Positions 37,801 through 47,700 of a stretch of 64,000 bases of DNA are shown piece by piece. The notes under the pieces are model-generated. The model saw only the letters and a program-made list of their open reading frames with translations. It searched no databases and was not told where the DNA came from. This stretch comes from Arenimonas oryziterrae DSM 21050 = YC6267 (lineage in GTDB: Bacteria; Pseudomonadota; Gammaproteobacteria; Xanthomonadales; Xanthomonadaceae). The DNA is taken from contig NZ_ATVD01000001.1 of the NCBI RefSeq assembly GCF_000420545.1, forward strand, positions 434,001 through 498,000. The letters run 5' to 3'. A program made the translations under genes and the position numbers. Position 1 is the first letter of the stretch. The number at the start of each line of letters is the position of its first letter.

Positions 37801-39186
37801 TCAGACTTTTCGCTGCATTTCCGGCCGCGCCAGCAGCACTTCCGCACCGGTCTTCTGCCGCAACCTCAGCGCCAGCGCATCGCGCGCGTCGTCTTCGCCA
37901 TGCACGAGCACGATTGGCGGACGACCGCCGATATGCGTGGCCCAGGCGATGAGCCCGTTCTGGTCGGTATGCGCCGACAGGCCGCCAACCGTATGCCGCT
38001 GCGCGCGCACCAGAACCTCTTCGCCGAAGATGCGCACGCGCTCCGCTCCGTCAACGAGACGGCGGCCCAGCGTCCCCTGCGCCTGGTAACCGACAAAAAC
38101 GACGTGGTTGCGGGGATTGGGCAGCCCGTGGCGCAGGTGATGCCGGATGCGTCCGCCGTTGCACATGCCCGAACCGGCGATGATGATCGCGCCGGATTGC
38201 ACGCGATTGATCGCCTGCGAGGCGGAAACGTCGGCGGTGAAATGCAAGTTGGGCAGGCGGAAAGGATTGGGCTTGTCGCGCCAGACGCGGCGCGCGTCCT
38301 CGTCGAACAGTTCTTCGTGGCGGTCGTAGACCTCGGTGACTTTCGCCGCCATCGGACTGTCGAGAAAAATCTGCCACGCCGCCAGACCCCAATCGTCGTA
38401 GTGACGTGCGAACCAATACAGCAGTTCCTGGCTGCGGCCGACCGCGAAAGCCGGGATCAGTACATTGCCGCCGTCGCGTTTGGCCTTGGCGAATATCTCG
38501 CCGAGCTCCACGATGGTGTCGGCGCGATCGCGATGCGTGCGGCCGCCATAAGTCGATTCCATGAGCAGAAGATCGGCCTGCGGCACCGGTGTCGGGTCGC
38601 GCAGGATCGGCGTGCCGTTCGGACCCAGGTCGCCGGAGAACACCAGCCGACGCGTACCGCTGGCCTCATCGGCGCGAATCTCTACGCTGGCCGAGCCCAG
38701 GATATGCCCGGCATCACGCAGCACCAGGGTCACGCCGGGCAGGATTTCCAAGGGCACGTCGTAGGGATGACCTTGCACCTGTTTCATCACGCGGGCGACG
38801 TCCTCGCGCGTGAACAGGGGCTGGTGATCGCTGCGTCCCTCGCTGCGGTGACGGTTGTCGCGTTCGGCGTCCATCTCCGCGAGTGAAGCCGCATCCTCGA
38901 GCATGACCTTGAGCAGATCGGCGGTCGCCGCCTGCGTGTGGATCCGCCCGCGGAACCCGCGCCGCACCAGCAGAGGCAAGCGCCCGCAGTGATCGATATG
39001 CGCATGGCTGAGCACGACCGCGTCGATCTTGCCGGCTTCGAAAGCGAAGGGCTCGGCATTGCGCGCTTCGTCGGCCTCGCTGCCCTGGATCATGCCGCAG
39101 TCGAGCAGCAGGCGATGGCCGTTGGCTTCGACCTCGTGACAGGAGCCGGTCACTTCGCCGGCGGCACCGTGGAATCGGACGAGCAT
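37801..39186 (-). CDS. MBL-fold / beta-CASP RNA exonuclease-like protein
   Basis: The 461-residue protein has the metallo-beta-lactamase motif HAHIDH at 61-66 and further ligands in DAGHILGSA and VFSGDLG. A beta-CASP domain has LIPAFAVGRSQELLYWF and the motif SGMCNGGRIRHHL. The C-terminal motif GGLSAHTDQ completes the active site. This is the CPSF73/RNase-type subfamily, predicted to process RNA in the cytoplasm. GGGAGAA precedes the ATG at 39186. Confidence 0.9.
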   Translation of the reverse strand: MLVRFHGAAGEVTGSCHEVEANGHRLLLDCGMIQGSEADEARNAEPFAFEAGKIDAVVLSHAHIDHCGRLPLLVRRGFRGRIHTQAATADLLKVMLEDAASLAEMDAERDNRHRSEGRSDHQPLFTREDVARVMKQVQGHPYDVPLEILPGVTLVLRDAGHILGSASVEIRADEASGTRRLVFSGDLGPNGTPILRDPTPVPQADLLLMESTYGGRTHRDRADTIVELGEIFAKAKRDGGNVLIPAFAVGRSQELLYWFARHYDDWGLAAWQIFLDSPMAAKVTEVYDRHEELFDEDARRVWRDKPNPFRLPNLHFTADVSASQAINRVQSGAIIIAGSGMCNGGRIRHHLRHGLPNPRNHVVFVGYQAQGTLGRRLVDGAERVRIFGEEVLVRAQRHTVGGLSAHTDQNGLIAWATHIGGRPPIVLVHGEDDARDALALRLRQKTGAEVLLARPEMQRKV

Positions 39187-39243
39187 GGGCGTTCTCCCTG
39201 GCTGTCCGGACATTGAATCACGTCTGTCGCGGCCACGTATTTG

Positions 39244-39275
39244 CCAAAAGAGAAGGCCGGGTTTCCCCGGCCTTC
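39244..39275 (-). terminator. Intrinsic terminator of the DPP7-like gene
   Basis: GAAGGCCGGG (39252-39261) and CCCGGCCTTC (39266-39275) form a 10-bp stem with a 4-base loop. On the minus strand it is followed by TCTTTT. It lies just past the REP-like element that ends the peptidase gene. Confidence 0.85.
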
Positions 39276-39296
39276 ATCTGGTGTTGTCCCGGTGTC

Positions 39297-39319
39297 GGTC
39301 GCCAGCGAGCTGGCTCCTA
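39297..39319 (-). repeat. REP-like palindrome at the end of the DPP7-like gene
   Basis: Read on the minus strand it has the head TAGGAGCC and the arms GCCAGC and GCTGGC around a 2-base loop, followed by GACC. It is the same element as 4881-4904. Its leading TAG (39317-39319) is the stop codon of the S46 peptidase gene. Confidence 0.75.
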
Positions 39320-41473
39320 CATGCCGATTTCCTTGAGCAGGCGCGGCGCCGGATACACCTGTTCCATGATCCAGGTGATGTAGCGGCTGTCGACCGAGAT
39401 CATGCGGTTGTAGGTGCCATCGAACACCCAGTTCGAGCTCACGCTTTCCCAGTTGCCGTCGAAAGCCAAGCCGACCAGCTCGCCGCGCGCGTTCATGACC
39501 GGCGAGCCGGAATTGCCGCCGGTGATGTCGAGGTTGGACAGGAAATTCACCGGCAGCGTACCCAGCTTGGCGTCGGCATGGCTGCCGTAGCGCTTGGCCG
39601 AGACCGCGTCGAGGATCGCCTGCGGTGCATTGAACGGATCCTGCCCCGTCGCCTTCGCGGCCATGCCTTCGGCCGTGGTGAACGGTTCGAACGTCGCGCT
39701 GCCCTTGGCGCCGTAGCCGGTCACGTTGCCGTAGGTGATGCGCAGGCTGGAATTCGCATCCGGATACACGCCTTCGCCCTTGCTGCGCTTGTAGTCCTGT
39801 ACAGCCGCGAGATAGACCGGGCGGTAGCGCAGGTTCTCGCCGGTGCGCGCCTTGCCCTCGTCCTCAAGCTTCATCAGCGTCGGTGTCAGCGCAACCGCCA
39901 AGCGGATCATCGGATCGGTGCTCGCCTCGAACGCGGCCTTGTCGGCCTTGAACCATTCCAGACGCTTGCCGACATCGCCCATCTGCGAACCGGCATACAG
40001 CGTGTCGACGGCGCGCGTCACGGCGGCGGCATCGTTGCCGCCCAGCCAGGTGTCGACGGCGGCTATGCGCTGCGAGGCCGGCAGCTGGATGTACTGGCTC
40101 AGCCAGTAGGTCATCAGCTGCTTTTCCATATCCGGGTGATAGCGCTGCTGCAATTCCTTCAGACCGCCCTCGATGCGCGGCAGATCGCGGTCCTGATAGC
40201 CGGGCGAACGCTCGGCATTGGGTTTGGCCTTTTCGATCGACAGGCGGTACAGGCTGCGCGCCGAACCGAGCGTGCCCAGACCGACGATCTGGCCGACGAC
40301 GAGATCGCGCTCGCGCGTCGAACGCGTCTGCGCGATCAGCGCGACGATCTTGTCGTGCGCTTCGAGCGCAGGCTTGCCCGCATCGCCACGCGTGGCCAAC
40401 CAGGCGAGCAGCGCGTTCTCTTCCTTGCGCTTGCTGGCTGCGGCATTCACGCGCGCAAAGCCGGCGAGCTGGCCGTCGTAGTTCTTGAGCACGTTTTCCC
40501 AGCTCTTGACCGTGCTGGCGTACTTGATGGCGATATCGGGATTCTTCTCGCCTGCCGCATGCACGAGATCGCGCACGTGCTTGAGATGCGCGCCGACGGT
40601 CGGGTACGACCAGCCGGCGGTGTTGTCGAATTCATCCGCCAGGGCGTAGCGATTGGTGCTGCCCGGGAAGCCGGCAACCATGACGAAATCGCCCGGGCGC
40701 AGCGGCGTATGCGTGAACGGCAGGAAGTGCTTGGGCTGGTAGGGCACGTTGTCGGCGGAGAACGCCGCCGGCTTGCCGTCCTTGCCCACGTACGCGCGGA
40801 TCAGGCTGAAATCGCCGGTGTGGCGCGGCCACATCCAGTTGTCGACTTCGCCGCCGTAGTTGCCGATGCTCGCTGGCGGCGCATACACCAGGCGCACGTC
40901 CTTGAGTTCGATCTGGCGGAACAGGCGGTACTGCAGACCGCCGAAGAAGCTGTACACGGTGCAGCGATAACCGGGCTCGGCTTCGCAGGCGGCGACCAGG
41001 GCTTTCTGCGCGGTTTCAATCGCCTTCTGGCGCGCCAGTCCGTCCAGCGTCGGCGCGACTTCGGCCAGCACCTGGGCGGTGACATCGGTGATCTGGTCCA
41101 TGACGTACACGCGCGCATTCGGGCCGGCACTGACTTCGTCGCCGAGCTGGGCGGCATTGAAACCGTCGCGTATGAGATTGCGTTCGGGCGTGGAATTGAG
41201 CTGGATCGAACCGTAGGCGCAATGGTGATTGGTCGCGATCAGACCCTGCGGCGACACGAACGAGGCCGTGCAACCATTGATCGCCACGACCGCGCCCATC
41301 GGCTGACCGGTGAGATCGGCGAGCTGTTTGGCATCGAGTTTGAGGCCGGCCTGTTTCAGCGGTCCGGCGATCTCCGGCAATTGCTGCGGCACCCACATGC
41401 CCTCGTTGGCTTGCGCGGCGAAAGACAGGGTCAGGGACAGGGCGATGGAGGAGCTCAGAACCAGGCGACGCAT
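39317..41473 (-). CDS. dpp7: S46 dipeptidyl-peptidase, DPP7-like
   Basis: S46 peptidases remove dipeptides from peptide N-termini in the periplasm. The 718-residue protein has a signal peptide (ending AAQANEGMWVP), the catalytic histidine in TNHHCAYG (about 82-88), the aspartate in GEVDNWMWPRHTGDF, and the serine in TGGNSGSP (S655). The position used to separate DPP7 from DPP11 is glycine (FDGNWE, G673), indicating DPP7, which prefers hydrophobic P1 residues. Its stop codon lies in a REP-like element. Confidence 0.93.
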   Translation of the reverse strand: MRRLVLSSSIALSLTLSFAAQANEGMWVPQQLPEIAGPLKQAGLKLDAKQLADLTGQPMGAVVAINGCTASFVSPQGLIATNHHCAYGSIQLNSTPERNLIRDGFNAAQLGDEVSAGPNARVYVMDQITDVTAQVLAEVAPTLDGLARQKAIETAQKALVAACEAEPGYRCTVYSFFGGLQYRLFRQIELKDVRLVYAPPASIGNYGGEVDNWMWPRHTGDFSLIRAYVGKDGKPAAFSADNVPYQPKHFLPFTHTPLRPGDFVMVAGFPGSTNRYALADEFDNTAGWSYPTVGAHLKHVRDLVHAAGEKNPDIAIKYASTVKSWENVLKNYDGQLAGFARVNAAASKRKEENALLAWLATRGDAGKPALEAHDKIVALIAQTRSTRERDLVVGQIVGLGTLGSARSLYRLSIEKAKPNAERSPGYQDRDLPRIEGGLKELQQRYHPDMEKQLMTYWLSQYIQLPASQRIAAVDTWLGGNDAAAVTRAVDTLYAGSQMGDVGKRLEWFKADKAAFEASTDPMIRLAVALTPTLMKLEDEGKARTGENLRYRPVYLAAVQDYKRSKGEGVYPDANSSLRITYGNVTGYGAKGSATFEPFTTAEGMAAKATGQDPFNAPQAILDAVSAKRYGSHADAKLGTLPVNFLSNLDITGGNSGSPVMNARGELVGLAFDGNWESVSSNWVFDGTYNRMISVDSRYITWIMEQVYPAPRLLKEIGM

Positions 41474-41586
41474 GCGGGAATCTCCGAAGATGCGGAAGGA
41501 GGCAACGGCCGAGTATCAGGGACGCGAGGAGGTGAAGACCGTGCCAAAAGTTGGCTAGACTGTCCCGAGCCACCGGAGTACCCCGC

Positions 41587-42825
41587 ATGTGCAAGCTCAC
41601 CCCGCTCGCCCTGGCCACCGCCGCCCTGTTCTCGACCCCTGCCCTGGCCCAGCGCGGCCTGCCGCCGGCGGACGCCCTGGCGGTGAGCTGGCAGCGCATC
41701 TGCGCGACCGCGCAGAACGGCACCCTGCTGCTGGTGCGCTGCGGCGAAACCGCCGCCTCTACCGACCCCATGGCCGACTACATCGCCGCCACCGGCCAGC
41801 GCCTGGACGAGATCCCGGGCCAGGGCCGCATCGCGAGCCGCGATTTCACCGGCCTCAACACCAGCACCTTCGCCGACCTGGCGGGCAATCCGGTCACGGT
41901 CGCGTTTGGCCAGAATCAATTCGGCGGCCTGAGCCTGAATGCCGAAGACGAACTCGCGCCTCAGCTGTCGCTGTTCTTCTCCGCCGACGTGGGCCGCGTG
42001 AAACGCCGCCGCGGCGTGAACGAAGCCGCTTTCGATGCCGACACCAGTTCCTTCACCGCCGGCCTCAACTGGCAGGCCTCGCCGAGTTGGCTGCTCGGCA
42101 TCGCGGCCAATCACACGCGCGAGAATCTCGACTTCAGCCTGAGCCAGGGCAGCGCCGACACGCGCTTCACCGGACTCATCGCCACAGCCAGCCATCCGTA
42201 TGCCGGCAGCTGGAGCCTCGACGGTTACGCCGGCTATCAGCGCGGTCGCTACGACTTGCTGCGTTCAATCCACTACGTACTGCCCACCGGCAGCGGCTCG
42301 GTGACCGTCGACGGCAGTGCCTTCGCCAATCCCGATGCCACGCGCACCTTCCAGGGCGTCACCACGACCGGCAACTGGTCGAAGAACGGCTGGGACCGCA
42401 CGCTGACCTTCGGCGTCGACGGCAGCAAGACCAAGATCGATCCCTACACCGAAGGTGGCGGCGTGGGCTTGGCGCTCGTTGTGCCCGGTCGCGCGGTCAA
42501 GACGTTCCGCGGGCTTGCGGACTTCTCGATCTCGCGGACGATTTCGCGCGACTGGGGCGTCTGGCAGCCGTCGCTGCGTGTCGGCTGGCGCCAGGAATTC
42601 AGCAACGAACGTCGTTCGGTCACGCTGCGTCTGGCGCAAGACCCGGTCAACAATCCGATCACCTTCGACACCGAGGATCCGGACCGCGGCTGGGGCGAGG
42701 TGGCCGTCGGCAGCGTGTTCACCTTTACCAAGGGCCGCTCGGGCTTCATCCAGTATCAACAGCGGTTCGCGCATGCGTATCTGCAGGAGCGGATTTTCGC
42801 GGTGGGGTTCCGTATCGAGCTTTGA
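41587..42825 (+). CDS. Outer-membrane protein with autotransporter-type barrel
   Basis: The 412-residue protein has a signal peptide (ending PALAQ), a short region with a cysteine pair (ICATAQNGTLLLVRC) and then an autotransporter-like beta-barrel of about 280 residues. The barrel shows alternating strands such as TAGLNWQASPSWLLGIAANHT, DGYAGYQRGRYDLL and QERIFAVGFRIEL. There is no long passenger domain. It is divergent from the DPP7-like gene and convergent with the DPP11-like gene. GGAG lies upstream of ATG 41587. Substrate or surface role is unknown. Confidence 0.8.
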   Translation: MCKLTPLALATAALFSTPALAQRGLPPADALAVSWQRICATAQNGTLLLVRCGETAASTDPMADYIAATGQRLDEIPGQGRIASRDFTGLNTSTFADLAGNPVTVAFGQNQFGGLSLNAEDELAPQLSLFFSADVGRVKRRRGVNEAAFDADTSSFTAGLNWQASPSWLLGIAANHTRENLDFSLSQGSADTRFTGLIATASHPYAGSWSLDGYAGYQRGRYDLLRSIHYVLPTGSGSVTVDGSAFANPDATRTFQGVTTTGNWSKNGWDRTLTFGVDGSKTKIDPYTEGGGVGLALVVPGRAVKTFRGLADFSISRTISRDWGVWQPSLRVGWRQEFSNERRSVTLRLAQDPVNNPITFDTEDPDRGWGEVAVGSVFTFTKGRSGFIQYQQRFAHAYLQERIFAVGFRIEL

Positions 42826-42843
42826 TCGGCACGAATGCGTCGC

Positions 42844-42872
42844 AGAAAAAGGCCAGGAAATTCCTGGCCTTT
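42844..42872. terminator. Bidirectional intrinsic terminator
   Basis: AAAAAGGCCAGG and CCTGGCCTTTTT flank AAATT, giving a stem with an A-tract on one side and a T-tract on the other. It serves the barrel gene (plus) and the DPP11-like gene (minus). Confidence 0.92.
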
Positions 42873-42895
42873 TTACGTCCTGAACTATGGTTCGA

Positions 42896-45043
42896 TCAGG
42901 GCGACAGATTCATTTCCTGCAACAACTCCGGCGCCGGATACACCTTTTCCATCAGCCAGCGCAGATAACGCATGTCCACATGCACGGCGCGTTTGTAGCG
43001 CGGGTCGAATTTCCAGCTGGCGCTCACGGCTTCCCAGTTGCTGTCGAAGTTCAGCCCCACCAGTTGCCCGCGGGCATTGAGCACCGGCGAGCCGGAGTTG
43101 CCGCCGGTGGTGTCGAGGTTGCTGAGGAAGTCGACGGTCTGCGTTTTCAGCACGGGGTCGGCCGTGTGACCGAATTCGCCGCGCGCGATCGCCGCAAGCA
43201 GCGGCGCCGGCGCATCGAACGGCGCCTTGCCCGTGTGCTTTTGCACGATGCCCGCGACCGTGGTCACCGGCGCGTAGTCCACGCCGTCGCGCGGCGAAAA
43301 CCCGGCGACCTTGCCGTAGCTCAGGCGCAGCGTCGAGTTTGCGTCCGGATAGATGCTGCGGCCCTGGCTGCGATACCACGCAATTTGCGCGGCCATGTAG
43401 GCCGGACGCAGACGCAGAAGTTCGCCGTCGCGGCGCTTGCGCTCGTCTTCCAGGCGCAGGGTGGCGGGCAACAACTTTGCAGCCAGCTGGAGCATCGCAT
43501 CATCGCTCGCCGCCAGCGAAGGCGCCTCCGCCTTCAGGCTCGCCAGACGCACCGCTTCGTCGCCGAAGCGCGTGCTGCCATAGACGCGCGTCAGGATCTG
43601 CTGCAGCTCCTCGGGCGTGCGTCCGAACGCGGCATCGAATTCGGGCACGTGCTGTGCCGCAGGCAGCTGCTGATAGCGTTGCACGATGTCGGCGAGCAGG
43701 CGCTGCTCGACGACCGGCGAATAGCGGCGCTGCAGCTGCTTGAGCTGGCCTTCGATCAGCGCCTCGTCGCGCTGCTGGTACCCCGACTCGCGCGCCTGGT
43801 CCGGCTTGCCACGTTCGATCGCCAGTCGCTGCACGACCATCGCCAGGCGCAGCAACTGCGTCTGCGTGCTGACCTGTCCGATCAGCAGATCGCGTTCGCG
43901 CGTCGCACTCGCCTGCGCCAGCAAGGCCTGCGCCGCATCGATGTCGGCGCGCGTAGCTGCCGGCAGGGCGGCGCGATCGAGCCAGGCCAGCATCGCGTCC
44001 TCCTGTTGTTTTCGCGCGGCAATCCCGTCGCTGCGCACCAGGCCTTCAAGCTCACCCTGAAAGCGCTTGCGGCTGTTTTTCAGGCCCGCGAGTTGGCTGG
44101 CATAGGTCACGGCGGCGGCCGGATCCTTGCCGCCTTCGTCCTCGATGATGGCGATCAGGCGGCCCAAGGCATCGACCTGCGCAGGCAGACGCCAGCCGAT
44201 CTGCTCGGCGAACTCGCTGGCCATGCGATGACGATAGGTCGTGCCGGGGTAGCCGGCGAGCATGACGAAGTCGCCCGCCTTCACGCCGTCGCGCGCGATC
44301 TGCAGATGCGCGGGCGCGCGATACGGCACGTTGTCGGCCCAATACGCCGCCGGTTTGCCGTCCTTGCCGACATAGGCGCGCAGCACGGTGAAATCGCCGC
44401 TGTGCCGCGGCCACATGAAGTTGTCGATGTCGTCGCCGTAGCGGCCGATCGCTTCAGGCGGCGCGTAGACCAGCCGGATGTCGCGCAATTCCAACTGGCG
44501 GATGAGATAGAAATCACTGCCGTAGTACATGTTGGCGATCGAGCAGCGCATGCCGGGTTCGCGCTCGCACTCGGCGACGAGTGCCTTCGACGCAGCGTCG
44601 ACGGCATCGAAGTAGGCACGCCCGGTTTTTCCTTTCGCCGCTGCGAGCACGCGTTCGCTGACGCGATCGAACCCGGTCGTGACCAGGACGCGATAGTCGG
44701 GATTGGCCGGCAGCTCGTCGGCGCGTGCATGCGCGACAAAGCCTTCGCGCAGCAGATTTCGCTCAGGTCGGGAGTTGTACTGGATGACGCCGTAGGCGAC
44801 ATGGTGATTGGTGAGCACCAGACCGTCGGCTGATACGAAAGCACCGGTGGAGCCACCGACCTTGACCACGGCATTGAGCGGCGGCCCGGCCAGATTCGCC
44901 AACGAGCCCGGCTGGCCAGTGTATCCGGCGGCCTTGAGTTGCGCCGCGAGTGCGGGCATCTGCGACGGCATCCACATGCCTTCGTCGGCGAGGGCCGGGG
45001 TCGCGGCGATCAGGCCGCCAAGCAGGACAAGACAAAGGCGCAC
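42896..45043 (-). CDS. dpp11: S46 dipeptidyl-peptidase, DPP11-like
   Basis: The 715-residue protein is a second S46 peptidase with a signal peptide (ending PALADEGMWMP), TNHHVAYG, DDIDNFMWPRHSGDF and TGGNSGSP (S650). At the specificity position it has serine (FDSNWE, S668). Arg or Ser at this position is the reported mark of DPP11, which cleaves after acidic residues. The GTG start at 45043 has AAGGA six bases upstream; no ATG fits the signal peptide. With the DPP7-like enzyme it covers complementary P1 preferences. Confidence 0.9.
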   Translation of the reverse strand: MRLCLVLLGGLIAATPALADEGMWMPSQMPALAAQLKAAGYTGQPGSLANLAGPPLNAVVKVGGSTGAFVSADGLVLTNHHVAYGVIQYNSRPERNLLREGFVAHARADELPANPDYRVLVTTGFDRVSERVLAAAKGKTGRAYFDAVDAASKALVAECEREPGMRCSIANMYYGSDFYLIRQLELRDIRLVYAPPEAIGRYGDDIDNFMWPRHSGDFTVLRAYVGKDGKPAAYWADNVPYRAPAHLQIARDGVKAGDFVMLAGYPGTTYRHRMASEFAEQIGWRLPAQVDALGRLIAIIEDEGGKDPAAAVTYASQLAGLKNSRKRFQGELEGLVRSDGIAARKQQEDAMLAWLDRAALPAATRADIDAAQALLAQASATRERDLLIGQVSTQTQLLRLAMVVQRLAIERGKPDQARESGYQQRDEALIEGQLKQLQRRYSPVVEQRLLADIVQRYQQLPAAQHVPEFDAAFGRTPEELQQILTRVYGSTRFGDEAVRLASLKAEAPSLAASDDAMLQLAAKLLPATLRLEDERKRRDGELLRLRPAYMAAQIAWYRSQGRSIYPDANSTLRLSYGKVAGFSPRDGVDYAPVTTVAGIVQKHTGKAPFDAPAPLLAAIARGEFGHTADPVLKTQTVDFLSNLDTTGGNSGSPVLNARGQLVGLNFDSNWEAVSASWKFDPRYKRAVHVDMRYLRWLMEKVYPAPELLQEMNLSP

Positions 45044-45175
45044 AGGGAATCCTTGGGCATCGGGACAGGCCGCGAAGATAGTCACAAGGCGCCGCCACGG
45101 GCAAATGCCGGACGTCGACCCGGAGGACCCTGTGGCAAGATGCGGCGATCCCCGACGCGCCGACCCGCTCAGCCC

Positions 45176-45727
45176 ATGATCAAGATCAGTTTCGGAAGCG
45201 GCGGCGTGGTCTTGCCCGGCTGGATCCATGTCGATCTCAACCCGCATTGCCGACCCGACGTCGTCGCCGACGCCACGCGTCCGCTGCCGTTTCCCGATGC
45301 TGTCGCCGATTTCCTGCATTCGGAGGATTTCCTCGACCAGCTCAGCCTCGTCGAGGGCGAAAACTTCATCGCCGAATGCCGGCGCATCCTCAAGCCCGGC
45401 GGCGCGATGCGCCTGCTCACGCCCGATCTGCGCCGACTGGTCGATCTGTACGTGCGCGGTGCGCCGGAGCTGCTGACCTTGTGGGAAGAAGGCGTGGGCA
45501 TCCCCCTGCGCACGCGCACGCTCGGCGAGGTGCTCAACGAGGGCATGCGCCAGTGCGGTCACCGCTTCGTCTATGACGAGCAAACGCTGCGCGCGCTGCT
45601 GGAGCCACGGGGTTTCCGCGTGACGGCCGTCGCCTGCAACCAGAGCGCCTGGCCCGAGCTGCGCGGCCTGGACCTGCGCCTGCCCGACACGGCGCTGAGC
45701 ATGTATTTCGAGTGCACGCCGGTCTGA
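45176..45727 (+). CDS. SAM-dependent methyltransferase-like protein
   Basis: The 183-residue protein has a small class I methyltransferase core: [40 protein letters not shown] and [32 protein letters not shown]. The glycine-rich SAM loop is short. Related proteins act near glycan genes, but none are present here, so the substrate is unknown. It is divergent from the DPP11-like gene. Confidence 0.8.
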   Translation: MIKISFGSGGVVLPGWIHVDLNPHCRPDVVADATRPLPFPDAVADFLHSEDFLDQLSLVEGENFIAECRRILKPGGAMRLLTPDLRRLVDLYVRGAPELLTLWEEGVGIPLRTRTLGEVLNEGMRQCGHRFVYDEQTLRALLEPRGFRVTAVACNQSAWPELRGLDLRLPDTALSMYFECTPV

Positions 45728-45787
45728 GCCCGCGGCCCGGTTCCGGCCGCCCCGGATCCCTACCCGGCCCCGGGTCCTGCCCGGCGG

Positions 45788-45793
45788 TATAAT
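45788..45793 (+). promoter_or_regulatory. -10 element upstream of tdh
   Basis: A perfect TATAAT lies 37 bp before the tdh start in GC-rich DNA. No good -35 is visible at the right distance (CGGCCC). A strong ribosome site (AAGGAA) follows seven bases before the ATG. Confidence 0.5.
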
Positions 45794-45830
45794 CGCGGTC
45801 TTTCCGTACTCCCTCGCAAGGAACGATTCG

Positions 45831-46865
45831 ATGGCCGCGATGATGAAAGCCCTGGTCAAGCGCAAGCCCGAGAAAGGCATCTGGATGGAACAGGTGCCGG
45901 TGCCGACGCCCGGCCCGAACGAGGTGCTGATCAAGCTCGAGAAGACCGCGATCTGCGGCACCGACCTGCACATCTACAAATGGGACGAGTGGTCGCAGCG
46001 CACGATCAAGCCGGGCCTGGTCATCGGTCACGAATTCGTCGGCCGCATCGTCGAGCTCGGCACGGGCGTCACCGGTTACCAGATCGGCGACCGCGTCTCG
46101 GCCGAAGGCCATATCGTCTGCGGTCACTGCCGCAACTGCCGCGCCGGACGCCAGCACCTGTGCCCGAACACCGTCGGCATCGGTGTCACCCGCCACGGTG
46201 CCTTCGCCGAATTCATCACCATGCCCGCGTCCAACCTGTGGCCGATCCCGGACCAGATTCCGTCCGAGCTCGCCGCGTTCTTCGACCCTTACGGCAACGC
46301 CGCGCATTGCGCGCTGGAATTCGACGTGATCGGCGAGGACGTGCTGATCACCGGCGCCGGCCCGATCGGCATCATCGCCGCGGGCATCTGCAAGCACGTC
46401 GGCGCGCGCAACGTCGTGGTCACCGACGTCAATGACTACCGTCTCAAGCTCGCCGCCGACATGGGCGCGACGCGCGTGGTGAACGTCGCCAAGCAGTCGG
46501 TCAAGGACGTCATGAAGGACCTGCACATGGAGGGCTTCGACGTCGGCCTGGAAATGAGCGGCAATCCGGCGGCGTTCAACGACATGCTCGATTGCATGTA
46601 CCACGGCGGCAAGGTCGCGCTACTCGGCATCCTGCCCAAGGGCGCCGGCATCGACTGGGACAAGGTGATCTTCAAGGGCCTGACCCTGCAGGGCATCTAC
46701 GGTCGCCGCATGTACGAGACCTGGTACAAGATGACGCAGATGGTGCTGACCGGCTTCCCGCTGCAGAAAGTGCTGACGCACCAGGTGCACATCGACGATT
46801 TCCAGAAGGGCTTCGACCTCATGGATGCGGGCAACTGCGGCAAGGTCGTCTGCAGCTGGTCGTAA
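45831..46865 (+). CDS. tdh: L-threonine 3-dehydrogenase
   Basis: Tdh oxidises threonine to 2-amino-3-ketobutyrate with NAD; Kbl then splits this to glycine and acetyl-CoA. The 344-residue protein closely follows E. coli Tdh. Catalytic zinc ligands are C42, H67 and E68, the structural zinc cysteines are C97, C100, C103 and C111, and the NAD-binding loop is GAGPIGI. kbl lies 1 kb downstream, separated by a porin gene on the other strand. Confidence 0.97.
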   Translation: MAAMMKALVKRKPEKGIWMEQVPVPTPGPNEVLIKLEKTAICGTDLHIYKWDEWSQRTIKPGLVIGHEFVGRIVELGTGVTGYQIGDRVSAEGHIVCGHCRNCRAGRQHLCPNTVGIGVTRHGAFAEFITMPASNLWPIPDQIPSELAAFFDPYGNAAHCALEFDVIGEDVLITGAGPIGIIAAGICKHVGARNVVVTDVNDYRLKLAADMGATRVVNVAKQSVKDVMKDLHMEGFDVGLEMSGNPAAFNDMLDCMYHGGKVALLGILPKGAGIDWDKVIFKGLTLQGIYGRRMYETWYKMTQMVLTGFPLQKVLTHQVHIDDFQKGFDLMDAGNCGKVVCSWS

Positions 46866-46888
46866 GCGCGCGGACCGGAACGTCGGGC

Positions 46889-46925
46889 AAAAAAAACGGG
46901 GCGCCGAAGCGCCCCGTTTCTTTTG
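46889..46925. terminator. Bidirectional terminator between tdh and the porin gene
   Basis: ACGGGGCGC and GCGCCCCGT form a 9-bp stem with a CGAA tetraloop, with an eight-A run on the left and TTTCTTTT on the right. It serves both convergent genes. Confidence 0.92.
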
Positions 46926-46950
46926 GCAGTCGCCTGCCGGATCGCGTGGA

Positions 46951-47700
46951 TCAGCCGCCGATCGACAGCGTCAGCACGAACGCGTCGGAAACGCGCGGAT
47001 CGTCGATGTCGGTGTCGTAGTAGCCGAGCGCGGCATTGACCGGGCCGAAGTCGCGGTTCACGCCGACGTTCCAGTTGGTGTAGTTGTCGGTGTTGTCGGT
47101 GTTGGTGTGGCCGATGCCGGCGTCGAACTTCCAGCCGCTGCCGATATCCCAGCTGCCGTCCACGCCGACGAAGGTCGAGGCTTCGCCGCTGTTGGCGTAG
47201 TCGTTGGTGTAGCCGAGCGTGAAGGTCAGCATTTCGCTGTAGGCGAGCTTGCCGATCAGTTCGTTGTAGTCGATGTCGCCGTAGACGTCGCGCGCGCCGT
47301 AGTAGCTGTAGCGGGTCACGGAAACATCGAGGTTCCAGTCGTCGCTCAGGTCGGTCGCATAACCGATGTAACCGTCCACTTCGATATCCGGGCCGTCGCG
47401 GTCGGCGAAGTCGACATTCGAGCCCCAGACGCCGGCGTAGAAGCCCGAGTCGCCGAACGCGTAGTCGAGGCCGCCCTGCAGGGCGCCGTCTTTGTTGGTC
47501 TGGGAAACGCCGCGGAACACGTAGTCGCTGGTCAGCGCCAGGTTCCAGGTGAGGTTGGATTCGGTGGCGGTGTCTGCGGCGGCGTCGCTGGACGGCGCTT
47601 CTTCCTGCGTGGCTTCCGTGGTTTCTTCCTGCGCCATCACCGACATCGGGAGCGCAAGCAGGGCCAGAGTCAGGGCAAGGTTCAATTTCTTCAAGGACAT
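46951..47700 (-). CDS. TorF-family putative porin
   Basis: The 249-residue protein has a signal peptide (MSLKKLNLALTLALLALPMSVMA), a Glu/Thr/Ala-rich stretch, and the family start NLALTSDYVFRGVSQTNKDG. Regular amphipathic beta-strands follow, with many Asn/Asp/Tyr/Gly turns. This matches the TIGR02001/TorF group of small outer-membrane proteins. AGGAGA lies five bases upstream of the ATG. It sits between tdh and kbl; a link to threonine or peptide uptake is possible but unproven. Confidence 0.88.
   Translation of the reverse strand: MSLKKLNLALTLALLALPMSVMAQEETTEATQEEAPSSDAAADTATESNLTWNLALTSDYVFRGVSQTNKDGALQGGLDYAFGDSGFYAGVWGSNVDFADRDGPDIEVDGYIGYATDLSDDWNLDVSVTRYSYYGARDVYGDIDYNELIGKLAYSEMLTFTLGYTNDYANSGEASTFVGVDGSWDIGSGWKFDAGIGHTNTDNTDNYTNWNVGVNRDFGPVNAALGYYDTDIDDPRVSDAFVLTLSIGG

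Noticed and set aside
39185-41686. Plus-strand open frame of about 830 codons
   Set aside because: It is antisense to the DPP7-like peptidase gene, which has a signal peptide, a complete triad and a terminator.
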